Source: Stachybotrys elegans (taxonomy: Eukaryota; Ascomycota; Sordariomycetes; Hypocreales; Stachybotryaceae). From it: a DNA stretch of 64,000 nucleotides. The stretch is taken from positions 124,001 to 188,000 of the forward strand of contig JAGPNK010000022.1 of the NCBI GenBank assembly GCA_020746835.1, given 5' to 3'. Under the pieces are notes generated by a model. The model did not search any database and had not been told where the DNA came from. It saw nothing but the letters and a program-made list of their open reading frames with translations. Position 1 is the stretch's first letter; the number at the start of each line of letters is the position of its first letter. Positions 22,726 to 34,944 of this stretch are shown one piece after another. A program made the translations under genes and the position numbers.

Positions 22726-23225
22726 ATGAAACTCAAGCAACGTCCAGTCCAGGCTTCGATCAATCCGATCGAACAAAAGGATCTAGACCATCTGCGTCAG
22801 TATCTCTCAGACGACGCATCGCCCATCAACCTCCTTACTGGTTTTGGTTTGAATAAATTCGATCGTATAATTCATGAATATTATGCCGTGCCGTCATTAT
22901 GGAATGCAACCGAGCCTGACAAACTCGTGGCGCTTGGCAATCATTCATGGAAACCAGGTAATCAGAATCCAATCGTACAGTTGCGGATTTACCAAGACCT
23001 ATCCCTCTGGAGGAAATGAATCCAGCAGATGCTTTGGATGACCGTCTAGTGAACGAGGCTATTGATTATTTATTGGTCACCGAGTCAAATGGTGGCATGA
23101 GTATGATCCATGATCAGCCTGATGCCGGTTCAAGCGGAACGACTCAAGATACCTCAGATCGCTCTACAACAAGAGTTCTCCGCCATCGCTTGCAAAACCC
23201 ATCATATCGAGACATTACAATCTGA
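22726..23225 (+). CDS. Unrecognised ORF pair, possibly a broken gene
   Basis: Two frames of 97 and 69 codons overlap by 4 bp (stop/start ATGA at 23016). Both have normal, non-repetitive composition (for example KDLDHLRQYLSDDASPINLL and VNEAIDYLLVTESNGG). They may be one gene with a frameshift or an unseen intron. I do not recognise the family. Confidence 0.3.
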
Positions 23226-23473
23226 GCATCATTTCAGTACCCATATGAAGAGTTCTATAAGCTAAGGACTGTGAACAGTGCATCCTGATGAGCTTCCGTG
23301 CCTTCCCAAGAGTCGCCCCTTCGCAATTTTGGCGGCCTCCTGAGAAGCCCACTGGCGAAATGCGGACCTGGAGCGAAGTGGTGGTGCCTATATTTGTTCC
23401 CATCTTATTAGTGTAGATCTATGTCCTAAAACATGGACCAGGAACCAAAATTGAGTTTTACACGAGTTGATAC

Positions 23474-23743
23474 TGTCCCTTTGGGTGTGGAAAGGCTCCA
23501 TGAATGTCACGGACAGGGCTTTTAACCAATTAAAATGCCGCAAAAAAAAAGTGACTTCTGTTTCCTAGGAAATTAGACTATGATAGAAGTCCCTGCATTC
23601 CTGCCGGGACATATAGTTACATGGATATCCATTACATAGTAATTTGTGTGGGGAAGGGTTCAAAGTTATTTCTTGTACCGACCTAAATTGAGGGGTATGT
23701 GGGTCGAATACATACTTGGAGCCTTTCCACACTCAAAGGGATA
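23474..23743. mobile_element. MITE, CCCTTTGAGTGTGG family, copy A
   Basis: Terminal repeats of about 27 bp: TGTCCCTTTGGGTGTGGAAA at the left against the complement of TTTCCACACTCAAAGGGATA at the right. The interior includes GACTTCTGTTTCCTAGGAAA and ATGATAGAAGTCCC, also found at 50497-50650. Non-coding, 270 bp. Confidence 0.7.
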
Positions 23744-24620
23744 CACAAGCCTGGCTGCCGCAGCCTCGCAACATCTTCCCCTCTTCCCGCAGAAAGTCAG
23801 CAGCCAATCACAGTGCGTTCATAACGTTTTATTTTCTCTTACCCTCAATGCTACTGTTCCCGCTTTCGGTTTACACCAATTCGTTACCTCAAATGCGGAG
23901 AACAGTGGTATTTACGCCTCAGCCATGGGTGAGCCCCCTCAACTGTTCTCGTGGTCAGTTGATGAGAACCCATAGCAATGATGGAGCCATTATTTATCTC
24001 TGATGCACGGCTTGGCCGGGAGGCTGGCCTTCCGGTGTCAGTCTCTGGGAACCTCTGTATATTCCATAGTACTGCACTAACACTCTCGGGGATCGTGGAG
24101 TGGGCATTTTGGTAGCTTATTCAGTAATGCTACGCGGGGCAAAAGTGTAAATCCCCCTTTCGTCAACCGTTGGGAATGCTATTGCCACGGTAATTCCTTA
24201 ACTGTCCTGCAGACCGTGAAAGAGTCTGAGTCAGTGTAGCAAACCAAACCAAACCTGGATAGGATTAGGATATGGGGCCACTTTGGGGCCACTGTGGGGT
24301 CTTTTGCCTGCTATCTAAAGCCAGCAGATGATTTTGCACCATGAACCTGATTGTTCTTCTGAAAACCCCAGTAGCAGGCTGCCCACAGCGGTGTATACCC
24401 GGCCCCGATCCAGGATGTAGGTGCCAATTGTCTAACTACTGGCCTTGTGGTAAAACATAAATGCAGGGTGCCCTGGACTCCTCCAATCGGGCTTCATTTT
24501 AATACATGCATGCGGCCTTTCTATTAACCTTTTCTTGCCAACCTTGCGCACCTGAACGTCAATCAGCATCCTCCCCAGCTCTTCCAACTCTACACCCGGA
24601 ACTTAATCCCAATCTTCAAT
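23744..24620. other. Intergenic, upstream region of the MFS pseudogene
   Basis: The short ORFs at 23646-24003 are unconvincing. The last 100 bp have the pyrimidine-rich look of a fungal 5' leader. Confidence 0.4.
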
Positions 24621-26251
24621 ATGTCTGTTGAGAAGGTTGATATCCATACTGTGAGCGATGTTGGGGAGCGGTCTGCAGTAATACTACAGGAGATAACTTA
24701 AATTGATTACTAAGCCGAGAAACGGCTGGTCCGCAAGCTAGATAACTATATTGTCCCCATAATTATAATAATATACCTTCTCTATTTCTTAGACTGAACA
24801 AATATTGGAAATGCCCAACTGTTTGGCATGGAATATAATCTAGGGCTTGTTGGAAACTAGTATTAGATTGCTATTGCTATACTTTTTATTCCCTATGTCC
24901 TAGTGGAAGTTCTAAGCAATTTAATCCTTAAGAAGTTTACTCCTTCTAGGTAGCTTGCTTGCATTACCGTGGGTTGGGGTATTATCTCAACCCTTATGGG
25001 AATTGTGTAGACCTTCAGTAGCTTGGTTGCTACTTGCATGCTCCTTGGCCTCTTGGAAGGAGGACTTTTCCTGGGTTTTACTGTCTACCTTATAATATTC
25101 TATACTAAGAAGGAGATTGCTCTATGAGTTGGCTATCTCTTTATTAGTTCTACACTTGCAGGGGTATGTAGTAGCCTTCTTGCTTACAGAATTGGGTTTA
25201 TAGATGGCCTCGCGGAAATGGCAGATTGACAGTGGATTTTCATTATTAAAGGTAACTAGCCAAGAGATCCTATAGCCCTTACCGCCGCTAATTAGAATTT
25301 ATAGGCATTCCAACCGTTGTGTAGGGAGTCACTCTCTGGCTCTTGCTTGTGGATAAGCCTAGTTCTACCTGGTTTCTAAACAAAGATAAGAGGCAGCTAC
25401 TACGCACTTGCCTCCAACGCTAAATCGGCTTTCATGAAGAATTTGATAAGAAAGATACAATCCTGGCTGCCAAGGACTGAAAAGTATGGATATTTGCAGC
25501 TAGTTAATTCTATATAAACTCAATACTTTATAGCTTTTCTATTTTCCTTCTATTAATTATCAAAGGTATAGTTCATTTTCTAAAAATGATCTAGCTTTAG
25601 ATAAAAATTCTAATTGCGTTATAGAATTAGGCACATAGACTGCTCTCCAGGCACAGGCACTTACTATTCCCTGCTATATTATAGGAGCTATTTCCTACCT
25701 AGTTGTGGCTAGAATCTCTAATGCTTATTAGCTACATGGCCTCTACTAGGTTATTTTCGCCTCTATTTATATCATTGGCTATAGAATCATAACTGCTTAA
25801 GTTAGCTCTACTATTTACTATTTTGCAATTTACTTAATTACACTTAGTCTCTTTATTACAGTTAGACTCCCAATAGCATGGCTACCTTCTAACAACCCTC
25901 AATATAGCAAATGTACTGTAGCATTAGCAATCTAGATTGCTATCTGCAATTGTTCAGGATTTATTACACCATTTGTAAGTACCCTACACCTATTAATTAT
26001 AACCCGCATACTAATTACTTATTAGACAGCTATATTTAATAACTAATACCCCTCGCTATATAATGGGGTTCGGGATATCAATAGCTCTATTAGGAGTTAG
26101 CATTTGCATCTATAGCTTTATGTCTTTATATTTGCATTGTGTTAATTAGCGCTATAAGGTTGGCAAGGAAGACTATAAGGTTGCGGGTATAACTGAGGGC
26201 AAAATTAATGCTCTAGGGGATAGAAGCCTGAGGTTTATATACACAGTCTAA
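24621..26251 (+). pseudogene. RIP-degraded MFS transporter (allantoate permease/Dal5-like)
   Basis: It starts at an intact ATG (MSVEKVDIHTVSDVGE). It is recognisable by EKRLVRKLDNYIVPIIIIIY followed by LLYFLD-TNIGNAQLFGME, the first helix region of the anion:cation symporter family. Further on are LLGLLEGGLFLGFTVYLIIF and, at the end, GKEDYKVAGITEGKINALGD with a stop at 26251. The frame holds many TAG/TGA/TAA codons at Gln, Arg and Trp positions, and the DNA is very AT-rich, as RIP produces. There were probably 12 membrane helices. No function is expected now. Confidence 0.8.
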
Positions 26252-26597
26252 TTAACAAAGGCTTATATAGATATAAGGGAATGGATGGATAAAAGTTGCA
26301 ACATAGCAATGTAGTACTCCTTGCTGCACATGTCATAACATATCCCATTATGAGTGGTGCACTCCACTTAAGAGACAATTCAACCCAGAACCTACCCCGG
26401 TAAAGATATTGCTAATGGAAGGCTATATAATAGCTTGAGGAGGAGTGGCGTGCATCTGACCATGCTGATGAGAACGGGGAACGATAAATGTATTGTACTT
26501 ACTTGCTTTGCTAAAAGCATGACTTGTCTATCTATGTAGTGATAATAACTATGACCCATAACAGATACTACAACTATTCTACTGGGCATGATACTTC

Positions 26598-26857
26598 ATC
26601 TCCTAGGCAGTGCGAAGGCTCCAACCATGTATCGGGCGTGGATCTGATCCAATTAAAACCGGGAAAAGGCTAGTGACTTCAGCTATCTAAGAAATTGGCT
26701 GATGATAAAAGTCCCAGCATTTAGTGCTGTTACAAAGAGCTACATTACCTGTCGAGCAATCTTGGAAGACATTTTAAGTTACTCTATGTACTGATATACT
26801 GACTAAGACGATGTGGGGTGGCTACATGGTTGGAGCCTTCGCACTGCCTAGGAGATA
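26598..26857. mobile_element. MITE with 32-bp terminal repeats, separate subfamily
   Basis: The left end TCTCCTAGGCAGTGCGAAGG (continuing CTCCAACCATGTA) pairs with the right end TGGTTGGAGCCTTCGCACTG (continuing CCTAGGAGATA). The interior motif GATAAAAGTCCCAGCATT resembles copies A and E of the CCCTTTGAGTGTGG family, so the two may be related. Confidence 0.65.
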
Positions 26858-26859
26858 CA

Positions 26860-27900
26860 TTACTGGTATCTATCTACTGGGCAAAATGCCAGCCCATTCT
26901 TATTTTGTTTTCACAATATAGCCCTGGATTTGTTGCGCCATAATAAACCCTGCTATTTGCTGGATGGCGCGTGCTAAGTACAGTACTTCGTATCAAAGAT
27001 TGAGTAGAGAAAAATCGAATCCCACCTTTTTGGTCCTGAATACACCACCTGAAGGCATTGCGAAATCTCTTGTAATGATATATTTAAAAGGTACGTAGAG
27101 AGCGATCTATCTCTCGCGCTGCTTGCCTCGTCCGACACATAGTCACCCAGCAACTTCTGCTGCCGGTCTCCTCGACTCAAGATTGCTTGCCAGTTATTCT
27201 TGCTTCCACCCGCACCGCCTCTGACCAAATAGGATAGTATGCCGGTCGCCTTGGATTTGCTGCCGTAGATTCTACCAAAGAATGACTTGAAGAGCGGGCG
27301 GAGCGTCAGGATAACTGGCCAGAATTCCGACGTTGGATTCCCTCACCATCCATATTCCGATGCTGTATATACCGAATTATTCTCGGTGTGGTCAAAAGAT
27401 AGCCAGTCTCGCCATCCAAAAGCGGAGCCCGAAAGATCACGCGTTATGAGGGGTATCTAGTTGGATTAGGATCCTAGCCCTAGCTCTTGGATCCAACTCA
27501 TGATGCTAGACTAGACATCCGCTAGTTAGCGGCTGAGTATGGTGAGAGTCTAGAAGTGGTACATACTGCGTCAGGGGTTTGCTGGCGGGCGTACGTAGAC
27601 TTTGGAACGATACTATTACCGGACTAGCGAAGGGGGAAGACAACCCACAGGACCAAGACAGGATGGCTTCATGCGGACAACTTTGAATGCGAGAATTCCT
27701 GACTCGACAGTGCAGACAATATAAAATCAATAGATGAAAGTTGGTAGAAAAATACCTTTCTGGCTATGGTTCATTATATTAAGGATATAAGTACGCGTTG
27801 AAATAACACCCCGAAGGCTGCAAAGGCTTGCGCTTGTGTCCTTGGTTTCCGGTACGCTTGTCCGTTGCATGAGTCTCAACATTTTCGGTGCCGTATGCCA
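26860..27900. other. No gene recognised
   Basis: Minus-strand ORFs (26974-27228, 27506-27730, 27727-27951) have no motif or splice support. Confidence 0.35.
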
Positions 27901-27905
27901 AGCAA

Positions 27906-28143
27906 TATCACCTTGAGTGCCGAAGAGGAGCAAGCTTATTACTAACAGCAACGTCAGCCAATGACAATGGCCAGAGAGAACAATACTTCTTTTTATATGC
28001 CCAATTCAGGAAAATTATAAGTATTGCTATGTACAATCGGGGCTAGTCTCGCTAAGGAGCTAAATATTAATTGCTCCTATACGTGGCGTCTGAATTAGAA
28101 ACTGTGGGCAAGTCTCCTCCTCCTCGACACACAAGGGGATATA
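27906..28143. mobile_element. MITE, CCCTTTGAGTGTGG family, copy B
   Basis: Left end TATCACCTTGAGTGCCGAAG (then AGGAGCAAGCTT). The right end inverted reads TATATCCCCTTGTGTGTCGA (then GGAGGAGGAG). Divergent but clearly paired ends; non-coding. Confidence 0.55.
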
Positions 28144-29900
28144 GCCCTCTACCTCGAGACATGGAGCAATTCAACTAACGGAGCCAGCGGCGGCATTGAT
28201 CGAGCCACCAGAAGCCACCTTGCAGTCATCGAGACCTCGGTATCCCCTCGACTGCAGGAAGGCAGCGGCAACCTTTCATCAAGCCTTGATATCGCCTCAT
28301 CGCCCAGACCAAGTCTCCTAGAGCAAGCTTTTTCATACGTTGCAGCAACCTTAACAACGTCACTCACTAAAGCCTTCTGCTATATTGCGGGGACGCCCAA
28401 AGCTACGGTGCCATTATGGAAGCTTCCAACCAATTGCAGTGTATTGCTATAAAAACCTTAACCTCAGCCACAGCCACAAGTATCATAGATTTTCTTATCA
28501 ATTGTTATATATTGATTTGTTATTGTCTTTATCTCCCAAGGGGGCCTCCTCGAAGTCATAGATCTCACGAAACCTCACAATTCAACTAAAGGGACAAAGG
28601 GAATACAATGTTAAAGGTTATACGGCAGTCTGCTTGGATGTCGATTGGTATCTACAGCCCAGTCCCGGCCGGAGAGGCAGAGGGGGGTTCCGGTTGCGGG
28701 GAACATGTACAAGGTTTTATGGCACGATAGTTTACGGAGTGGCTATCAGCTAGTCGTCCTACCGCATTCTTACATGACTAGTTAAGAAAAGGTACATGTT
28801 TACCACACCCACTTTAGAATTGTTTCTCTCTCCCCAGGCGGCTAGATTGGCAGGTATCGTTGGCGCTGAGCTGTCCAGCGCATATAGCCCAGGAAGCTTG
28901 GAGGGTTTCCGGAAGATGAGCCGTAGCTCGGCGTTCCACTTGCCGCACATAGCAATGGGATGGGTCTCGAACAATCCATCCCGTGTTCCTGGCTGTCACG
29001 ACCTAAACTGGAACTAAGGGTTCCGACTGCTCACTCAATCTGCGGGGGTGGGCACCTCTCCCGGCCTACTACGTAGTACATCGGCGGAAACAGTGGATGC
29101 TACTAAATCTAAAATCTAACTGCCAGTGGTGCGCGCTTTGAAGCTCCCCGGAAACCGTTCCCAACAACCAAGAGCTTGGCCTAGGCGTTGGGCTGAATTC
29201 GAATGGGTAGCCGTGCGCAATAGGCAGAGTTTCTGTCATCCGACCATACCCGCGGACTTGCTCACAATCTCTCCGAAACGAGGACTCGAGGTTTTGCCAA
29301 ACTTTCACATGTCTACGCCAGCTACACTCGTTTGGTGGCATACCTCCCTCGGACCGTTGCCTAGCGCTGTTTCACTTGATTCAACGATCGCCCGTCCGAG
29401 CATCCGGAAAGCCTAACGCTAGGCTTAATCCTCCTGGTGCAGACAGCACTATTAGCTTCACCCTCAAGGCTGCAGTGGTCGCTGTCATACCATTCAGAGA
29501 ATGACTCGTCTACAACGTACGAGCTGCTACTGATAGCGTTTCCCCCAGTCATACTGCCGTTCCACCCTAACATACTACTAAGATCATACGCAGTATAAAT
29601 CCAGGCAAGTGTGCCAACTGCTCCCAGGACGTGTGGTAGGGCAGAAAGCACTGTCATCTCCACCACTGGAGCACAACGTCAGCAGCTGAACCAGGTGTGC
29701 CTCACTAGAGCAACTAGCCATACTAAAGCAGTGCAAGTGTAACAGCCCTCTACAATAGCGCGCTTCTCAATTAGACGGATTGGAGGCAGTGTAACTGCTC
29801 GCAAGGCTAGTACCTTTCCAAGCTTATCAAGGTGCCTAGTGAACTCGCTTGCATGCAGGCCTCTGATTCACATCCTAGAGAGACCACAGGGGAATTTGCG
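28144..29900. other. Mostly unassigned; holds the second copy of a dispersed repeat
   Basis: 28390-28545 matches 7385-7535. The ORF at 29361-29666 (minus) has one possible membrane helix (LPHVLGAVGTLAWIYTAYDL), but neither family nor exon structure is clear. Other ORFs are shadows. Confidence 0.35.
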
Positions 29901-29905
29901 CTTGG

Positions 29906-29916
29906 TATATATAAAG
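29906..29916 (+). promoter_or_regulatory. TATA box of the rhodopsin-domain gene
   Basis: TATATATAAAG lies about 70 bp before the ATG at 29984. Confidence 0.5.
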
Positions 29917-29983
29917 ACAAGGAGACATAGTCTTGGAGAAAAAAGCCGGGAGTCCAGGATATTTTGATTCCTTGCTCAATACA

Positions 29984-31214
29984 ATGACGAACTTGACCTC
30001 AGCCTCCGACAGCCCCGCCGCTCAATCCGTCCGTGCGTGTGCCATCGCGACACTTGTGCTTGCAGCACTGGCGGTAGCCCTCCGATTCATCACTCGAGGA
30101 TATGTTGTTCGGTGTCTGGGTGGCGATGACTGGATGGTCGCAGTAGCTCTGGTCTGTGCCACTTCGTCTATGTGAAGTCTTGCCAATGCTAAAGCCTAGC
30201 AGTTCTTCTCCATAGGAAACACCACCGGATGGATTTTGCGTGAGTGTTGCACGTTGTCAGCTGCTGACTTGCTGGCCATTGACTAATGGTTCACAGAGAC
30301 GGAATACGCACTTGGCCACCACATTGAAAGTGTCTCAGTCGAGCAACTAATCAGCTTTCTCAAGGTCGTTTCTGCACTCTCCCACTGGCGCTAAAAGAAA
30401 TCCTGCTGAGACGGGCACAGGCGGTATATTTCACCATTATTTTCTATAATATCAGCCTCACCTTGGCCAAAATTTCGGTGCTTGTCCTATACTTAAGAAT
30501 TTTCGAGACAAGCCGCCCTTGGGGCATTTACCCAGTCATTGCTGGTATAGCTATTTATGGGCTATGGTCCTTTTTCAGCAGCATCTTCTACTGTTCTCCC
30601 ATCGCGGCGTTTTGGGATGTTACCATCATCGACCGCAAATGCCTACCAAACAAACCTACCTGGTTCACAACCGCTTCTTTAAACATCTTGACGGACTTCG
30701 CAATCTTGATTCTGCCTCTACCCGTACTCAAGAACCTCCAACTAGGCCGTCGGAAAAAGGTGGGCTTGTATGCCATTTTTACCGTTGGCTTCTTGTAAGT
30801 AGGCAAATCATTGGCTGTTGCGAGATATCAATCCATTTACTAACGAGTTTTAGTGTTTGTATCATTTCCGTCATCCGACTTCACTCGTTATACGTGACTT
30901 CTGTCTCGACGGATCCTACCTGGGACAATGCCGGTGTGGCAATTTGGTCTTGCATTGAGCTCAATGTTGCGATCATTTGCGCCTGCCTTACCACACTAAG
31001 GCCACTGATAACGCGACTCTACCCTCGCCTGTTCTCTACCTCCAACGACACCAACGCTCAATACATGCAACAGAGCAAAGGGGTAGACGCTATGCCGTCC
31101 ACAAACCCATTTGGCAAAGGGAGGAGTATGCCTGTCATGGATACTGAGAGCCAGAGGGGCTTTGTAGGTAGCAGCAAAGAGAGCATCGAGTTATCCGAGA
31201 TCAGCAGAGTTTGA
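29984..31214 (+). CDS. Fungal rhodopsin-domain (SAT4-like) 7TM protein, multi-exon
   Basis: The ATG at 29984 opens MTNLTSASDS, then a first helix and RFITRGYVVRCLGGDDW, the family signature. Later exons are about 30226-30239 (GNTTGWIL), 30297-30364, 30421-30794 and 30854-31214. Their GT-AG introns join correctly to give QTEYALGHHIE, FYNISLTLAKISVLVLYLRIF, ILTDFAILILPLPVL and TVGFFVCIISVIRLHSLYVT, then a cytosolic Ser-rich tail. These are integral membrane proteins of uncertain role, some linked to host-surface sensing. The first exon cannot be joined to GNTTGW with a canonical site in frame. Either a non-standard splice or a one-base change is present there. Confidence 0.75.
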
Positions 31215-31913
31215 GGTACTTGAAGAAACAGACACTTTGTGGCACCGACTAATGTCTCTGTGCCTGAACGTTGTGCTGGGCTAATTGTGCTGCAGGTTCT
31301 TCAGACACGCATCTATGCGGTTATACAAACAAATCAACTCGGAATCGCGAGAAAGGTTGGATGGTGAGGCATCGTGTTGGGATGTAGAGCCCCTCCTTCA
31401 TTCATTGCTGGCAAGTCTGCTTCACGTCATTTGGCTTCTGGGGGTATCAAGTCAATCTTGTCCTATTGCAACATGGTACTACCGTACGAATATGTAAATT
31501 GGCCGATGGTCTAGCTATGCTATATTTAATGCCGTCTGGGCTTCATCGTTTGGGTAGCTGAGTCGAGTGAGAGCCATGGATGATTCTTATACGCTCATCA
31601 TGATCTACTCTTTATGACCTGCGTTGACGTGTTTACAAGGGTTGCTTTCTCGCTCCCGTCTAACGACGGCAGTTTCCAAGTCTGAATACTGCAATTATGG
31701 AACCAATGCCCCGAGGAATCCTGTTACAAGAGGAAGCCGCTGGCAGGCTCAAGTCCACATTGATGTTCTAATTACTTGGATGAAGACGGGATACAGGAAA
31801 TGGACCCATTCTATTTTAGCCCCAAGCAATAACAAGTTCTCAAGAAAGTAATTAGGTCCCTTTGTCTCACCTTGTCCCTACTAATGACCCATTCTCCATC
31901 GACTAATACAGCG
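31215..31913. other. No gene recognised
   Basis: 3' flank of the rhodopsin-domain gene; the ORFs are short and motif-free. Confidence 0.4.
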
Positions 31914-32345
31914 TTACTTGCATTTGCTAGGTTCGGTTGGCAAGGCATGCATGTAGGCAAAGGCGTTCGCCGGATCCCACTTTTTCTTCAGTTCAACCAG
32001 CCTGGGGGCGTTGTTACCGAACATTTGCTCTGGCGTCTCATCGCCGTGGCCGACGCTAGAGTAAACACTAAGACCATCGTATCCCGAGGTAGCAACGCAC
32101 TCCGCACGAAGCTCTGCGGCAACTTCTTGGCCACGGGCATCGCTGCCGAATGACATCATGCTGAATGAACAGTTAGAACAGATGATGCGGGTTGATTTGA
32201 ATACACGTACACAAGACCAGTCGTCTCACGCCAAGGGTAGGCAGTAGCATCCTCAGCGACTTCCATGACCTTCTCGTTGCTGAGGTTCATGAGCTGGAAG
32301 ATGGCACGGCGTGTGAACTTCATCATATATGTCCTCCCAGGCCCA
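31914..32345 (-). pseudogene. C-terminal fragment of an FAD-linked oxidoreductase (BBE domain)
   Basis: Two exon-like blocks (about 32345-32211 and 32160-31914) join across a 50-nt GT-AG intron to give ETTGLVMMSFGSDARGQEV. The end FGNNAPRLVELKKKWDPANA followed by FAYMHALPT is the berberine-bridge C-terminal motif that closes the FAD site. The upstream three quarters of the enzyme, including the FAD-binding domain, is absent, so this is a truncated remnant. The open frame suggests a recent loss. Confidence 0.72.
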
Positions 32346-32623
32346 AAATGAGCCTAGTTTTAGTTTCTGCACCATCAACTTACATAATGATTAATGTTCC
32401 TAGTTTTGGGACCTTTCACGATATCTGTGTTACCGTTCCCAGAAGTGTTACCGGCACTGGACCCAATCTAGGCATTCTGTATGTACCTCGAGGGTCTTTA
32501 TATTTGGCACTCTAGCTGTTCCCAGTTTTCGGCCCCAGCGTTGACAGTTTCCCATAAATAATAAGCCGACCCGCGATTGAACTTTCTATTCTCCATCTTC
32601 CAACTCCTTACCAGCGATTCATC
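32346..32623. promoter_or_regulatory. Likely promoter region of the SUR7-like gene
   Basis: Spans the break point of the oxidoreductase fragment to the ATG at 32624. The C/T-rich leader CTATTCTCCATCTTCCAACT is typical of fungal 5' ends. No sharp TATA box. Confidence 0.35.
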
Positions 32624-33399
32624 ATGCTCGCCACATTCCTCACCGCGAGGCTGGCCCTCATCGTGCCCTTGATCCTCTCCACCACCAGCGCCATCCTCTG
32701 CGCCCTTTGCCTTTCTGCCGGCCATACTCCGAGCTTCTTAGAAGACTTTGCTATGATCAGAGTCAGTATCTCGTGCCGTCATTCCAAGTTCGCATCAAGA
32801 AAACAGGCCTAACCATCGCCTCTAGCTGAATACATCGACAATTGGTCACTCACTGCTGGACTTTGTGAGCAGTCGTGATAATGACAAAAACGCAGGGAAT
32901 ACTAGCAATAATAACAACAATCCTCTCAACAGAATCAGTGGTGCCTGGAACGACGTAGAGCAGGAGGTTTCTAACGCATTTGATGGTCTAGCTAACAGTG
33001 TGATCGACGAGGCGGTTGATCTTCTTGATATCCCCGAGTGGTACTCTCTCCATGTCATGACGATATGTGAGGGAGTGAATGGACCAGATGCTGGGCTGAA
33101 TGTAACCCAGTGCAGTGACCTAACATCGGAGAGTAAGTGTACCCACCTTCCATTGGAGACTTTCCACTGATCTAGCTCTAGACCGCCTTGACCTTGTCGC
33201 CAGTCTTGACCACTATCTTTCGCTTAGTCCAGTACAGATCGATATGGACATTGCTGATATTGCCTGGCTCAAAGATATCCAGGATGCCATTAACCTTATG
33301 AATGGTGTACTACAAGGGCTGTTCGCTCTTTATGTTCTTACTATTGTCCTAATAGTGCTAAGCATTGTTACTAAGGGAATGGTTCTGCACTCAACTTGA
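32624..33399 (+). CDS. SUR7/PalI-like membrane protein, C-terminally truncated (3 exons)
   Basis: Exons are 32624-32761, 32826-33132 and 33176-33399, with all junctions in phase. The N-terminus has one membrane helix (ALIVPLILSTTSAILCALCL). An outside loop follows with NTSTIGHSLLDFV, a Asn-rich stretch and WYSLHVMTICEGVN...NVTQCS, the Cys pair seen in SUR7/PalI proteins. One more helix follows (GLFALYVLTIVLIVLSIV), then a stop at 33397. SUR7/PalI proteins have four helices and act at the cell cortex or in pH signalling. The last two are missing, so this is a shortened product. Another ORF overlaps the break. Confidence 0.6.
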
Positions 33400-33745
33400 T
33401 CTAGTCATCCGTCGCAAGATTATATCAAGAGAGGATGCAGTGGAAATTTGGGTGATGGCTTGGGAAAAGTGTCCAGCCGGCGATCTAAGGCAGGAGCTTC
33501 TGCTGCCGCGTGGTCGAGCTTTGCTGAAGACCTTGGAAACGAGCCAAGTGCTTGAAGCGGAACGTATAAATCGCGAGCTCACACCTTCGAATTATTGGCC
33601 GCATGGCCGAGCTTTGCTGGAGGCCGTGGAAGCGAGCCCAGTGCTTGAAGTGGAACGTATAAACCGCAAGCTCACACCTTCGAATTGTGATATCCGAGCA
33701 AAGCGCCATATACTCCAAGAATTTCTCAAAGCCCTAACAAAGTAG
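33365..33745 (+). CDS. ORF with 93-bp in-frame duplication, unknown
   Basis: An open frame of about 126 codons (the first ATG lies well inside it, near 33454) overlaps the end of the SUR7-like gene in another frame. A 31-residue unit (GRALLKTLETSQVLEAERIN, then RELTPSN) is repeated at once as GRALLEAVEASPVLEVERIN (then RKLTPSN), at DNA positions 33506-33598 and 33599-33691. It ends KRHILQEFLKALTK. It could be the 3' part of a different gene joined here by rearrangement. Family not recognised. Confidence 0.4.
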   Translation: MLLREWFCTQLDLVIRRKIISREDAVEIWVMAWEKCPAGDLRQELLLPRGRALLKTLETSQVLEAERINRELTPSNYWPHGRALLEAVEASPVLEVERINRKLTPSNCDIRAKRHILQEFLKALTK

Positions 33746-34940
33746 GGCTTTTGGGATGCAAATGGGGGATAGTCGGTATAGCGTCATGGCAGGTGAATCA
33801 ATTAAATTTTTAAAATGTTGTGACTATATAGCTACCAACTCTTGTATGACGCCTCTTAGTGTTCCACACCAGCGGAGAGATGTAAGCGGGCTTTGCTATT
33901 ATACAAGACGTCTATCTCCTTTTACACAACAGCCTGAGGCCACACATCCGGCTCCCCTAATGATTGAACCCTCATTAACTTCATACGTCAGTCAGGTCAT
34001 TATCAAGCTATGCGGTCGTGTGGAAGACCTCAATCCGGTGCCAAAGCCATCTTGAGTCTAGATCAGCCCATCCTCCGGCAACTCGAGGTTCCGAACCAAT
34101 GAAGCTAGGAATAATGCCGAGTGTGCTCAGACAAGTCGATAGCGTCGCCAGAGACCTGACCGTTGCTGATGGCTTCTCATCTGGAAAGAGGTGGTCTGAA
34201 TTGGTGAACTATTGGATGCCAATCAGTGGCCACCTCCGGATTCTCATGAGCTAACGCAAGCTAAAGAAGGATTGTGCGACCTGTTTCTTGCTGATGGCCT
34301 CCTCGGCCTCCCTACTTCGTCTGCGGCCGCGCCAAGCCGGATAAGCCACTGCGACATTTTCGATACGGGTTGCATCCACCCATCGTGAGAGATGCCGCTA
34401 GGATATGAGGGGAGGAGCAGCACGCTGGTGCCTAGTCTGAGTGATCAGACGTCACCTGGAAACACGGAGCGGTGGCTGATGCGGCGAGGATGGCAAGATA
34501 CATTACCAGGAAGCCTCCGAATCTCGGCAGCAAACCCATGGGAGTCAGGCCTATTGATAGTACAACGGCACACATGGAGCCTTGGCAGGGCATAATAGCT
34601 AGGCAGACACGCAAATAACCTCGGCCTCGCCGTACCGTAAAAGCTTACAGCGCATACTTTCTTGGATCCTTGCTCGACGTTACGTCAACAAGGGCTTAGG
34701 CTTGATTGTTTGGAATGAGGGCTGGCGTCAGCTGCAGTGCCTCCAGCTTGGTAATTATAGATATGCTATTCATGACATGCTTTCCTAACGGGAGACAAAC
34801 CGCGGGCAATGTGTAAGGAGCCAGCTCGCCCATCTGTGGAGGGACACTGGCTTTGGTGAGCTTCGGGGCAATGTCTGGACACTCAACCCATTCGGTTTCA
34901 TATGCCAATCATATCAGTTCGTTATGTAGCGCTGACGCCT
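33746..34940. other. No gene recognised
   Basis: Several ORFs (33756-34055, 34018-34254, 34392-34595) lack motifs and splice structure. Confidence 0.35.
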
Positions 34941-34944
34941 TCAT

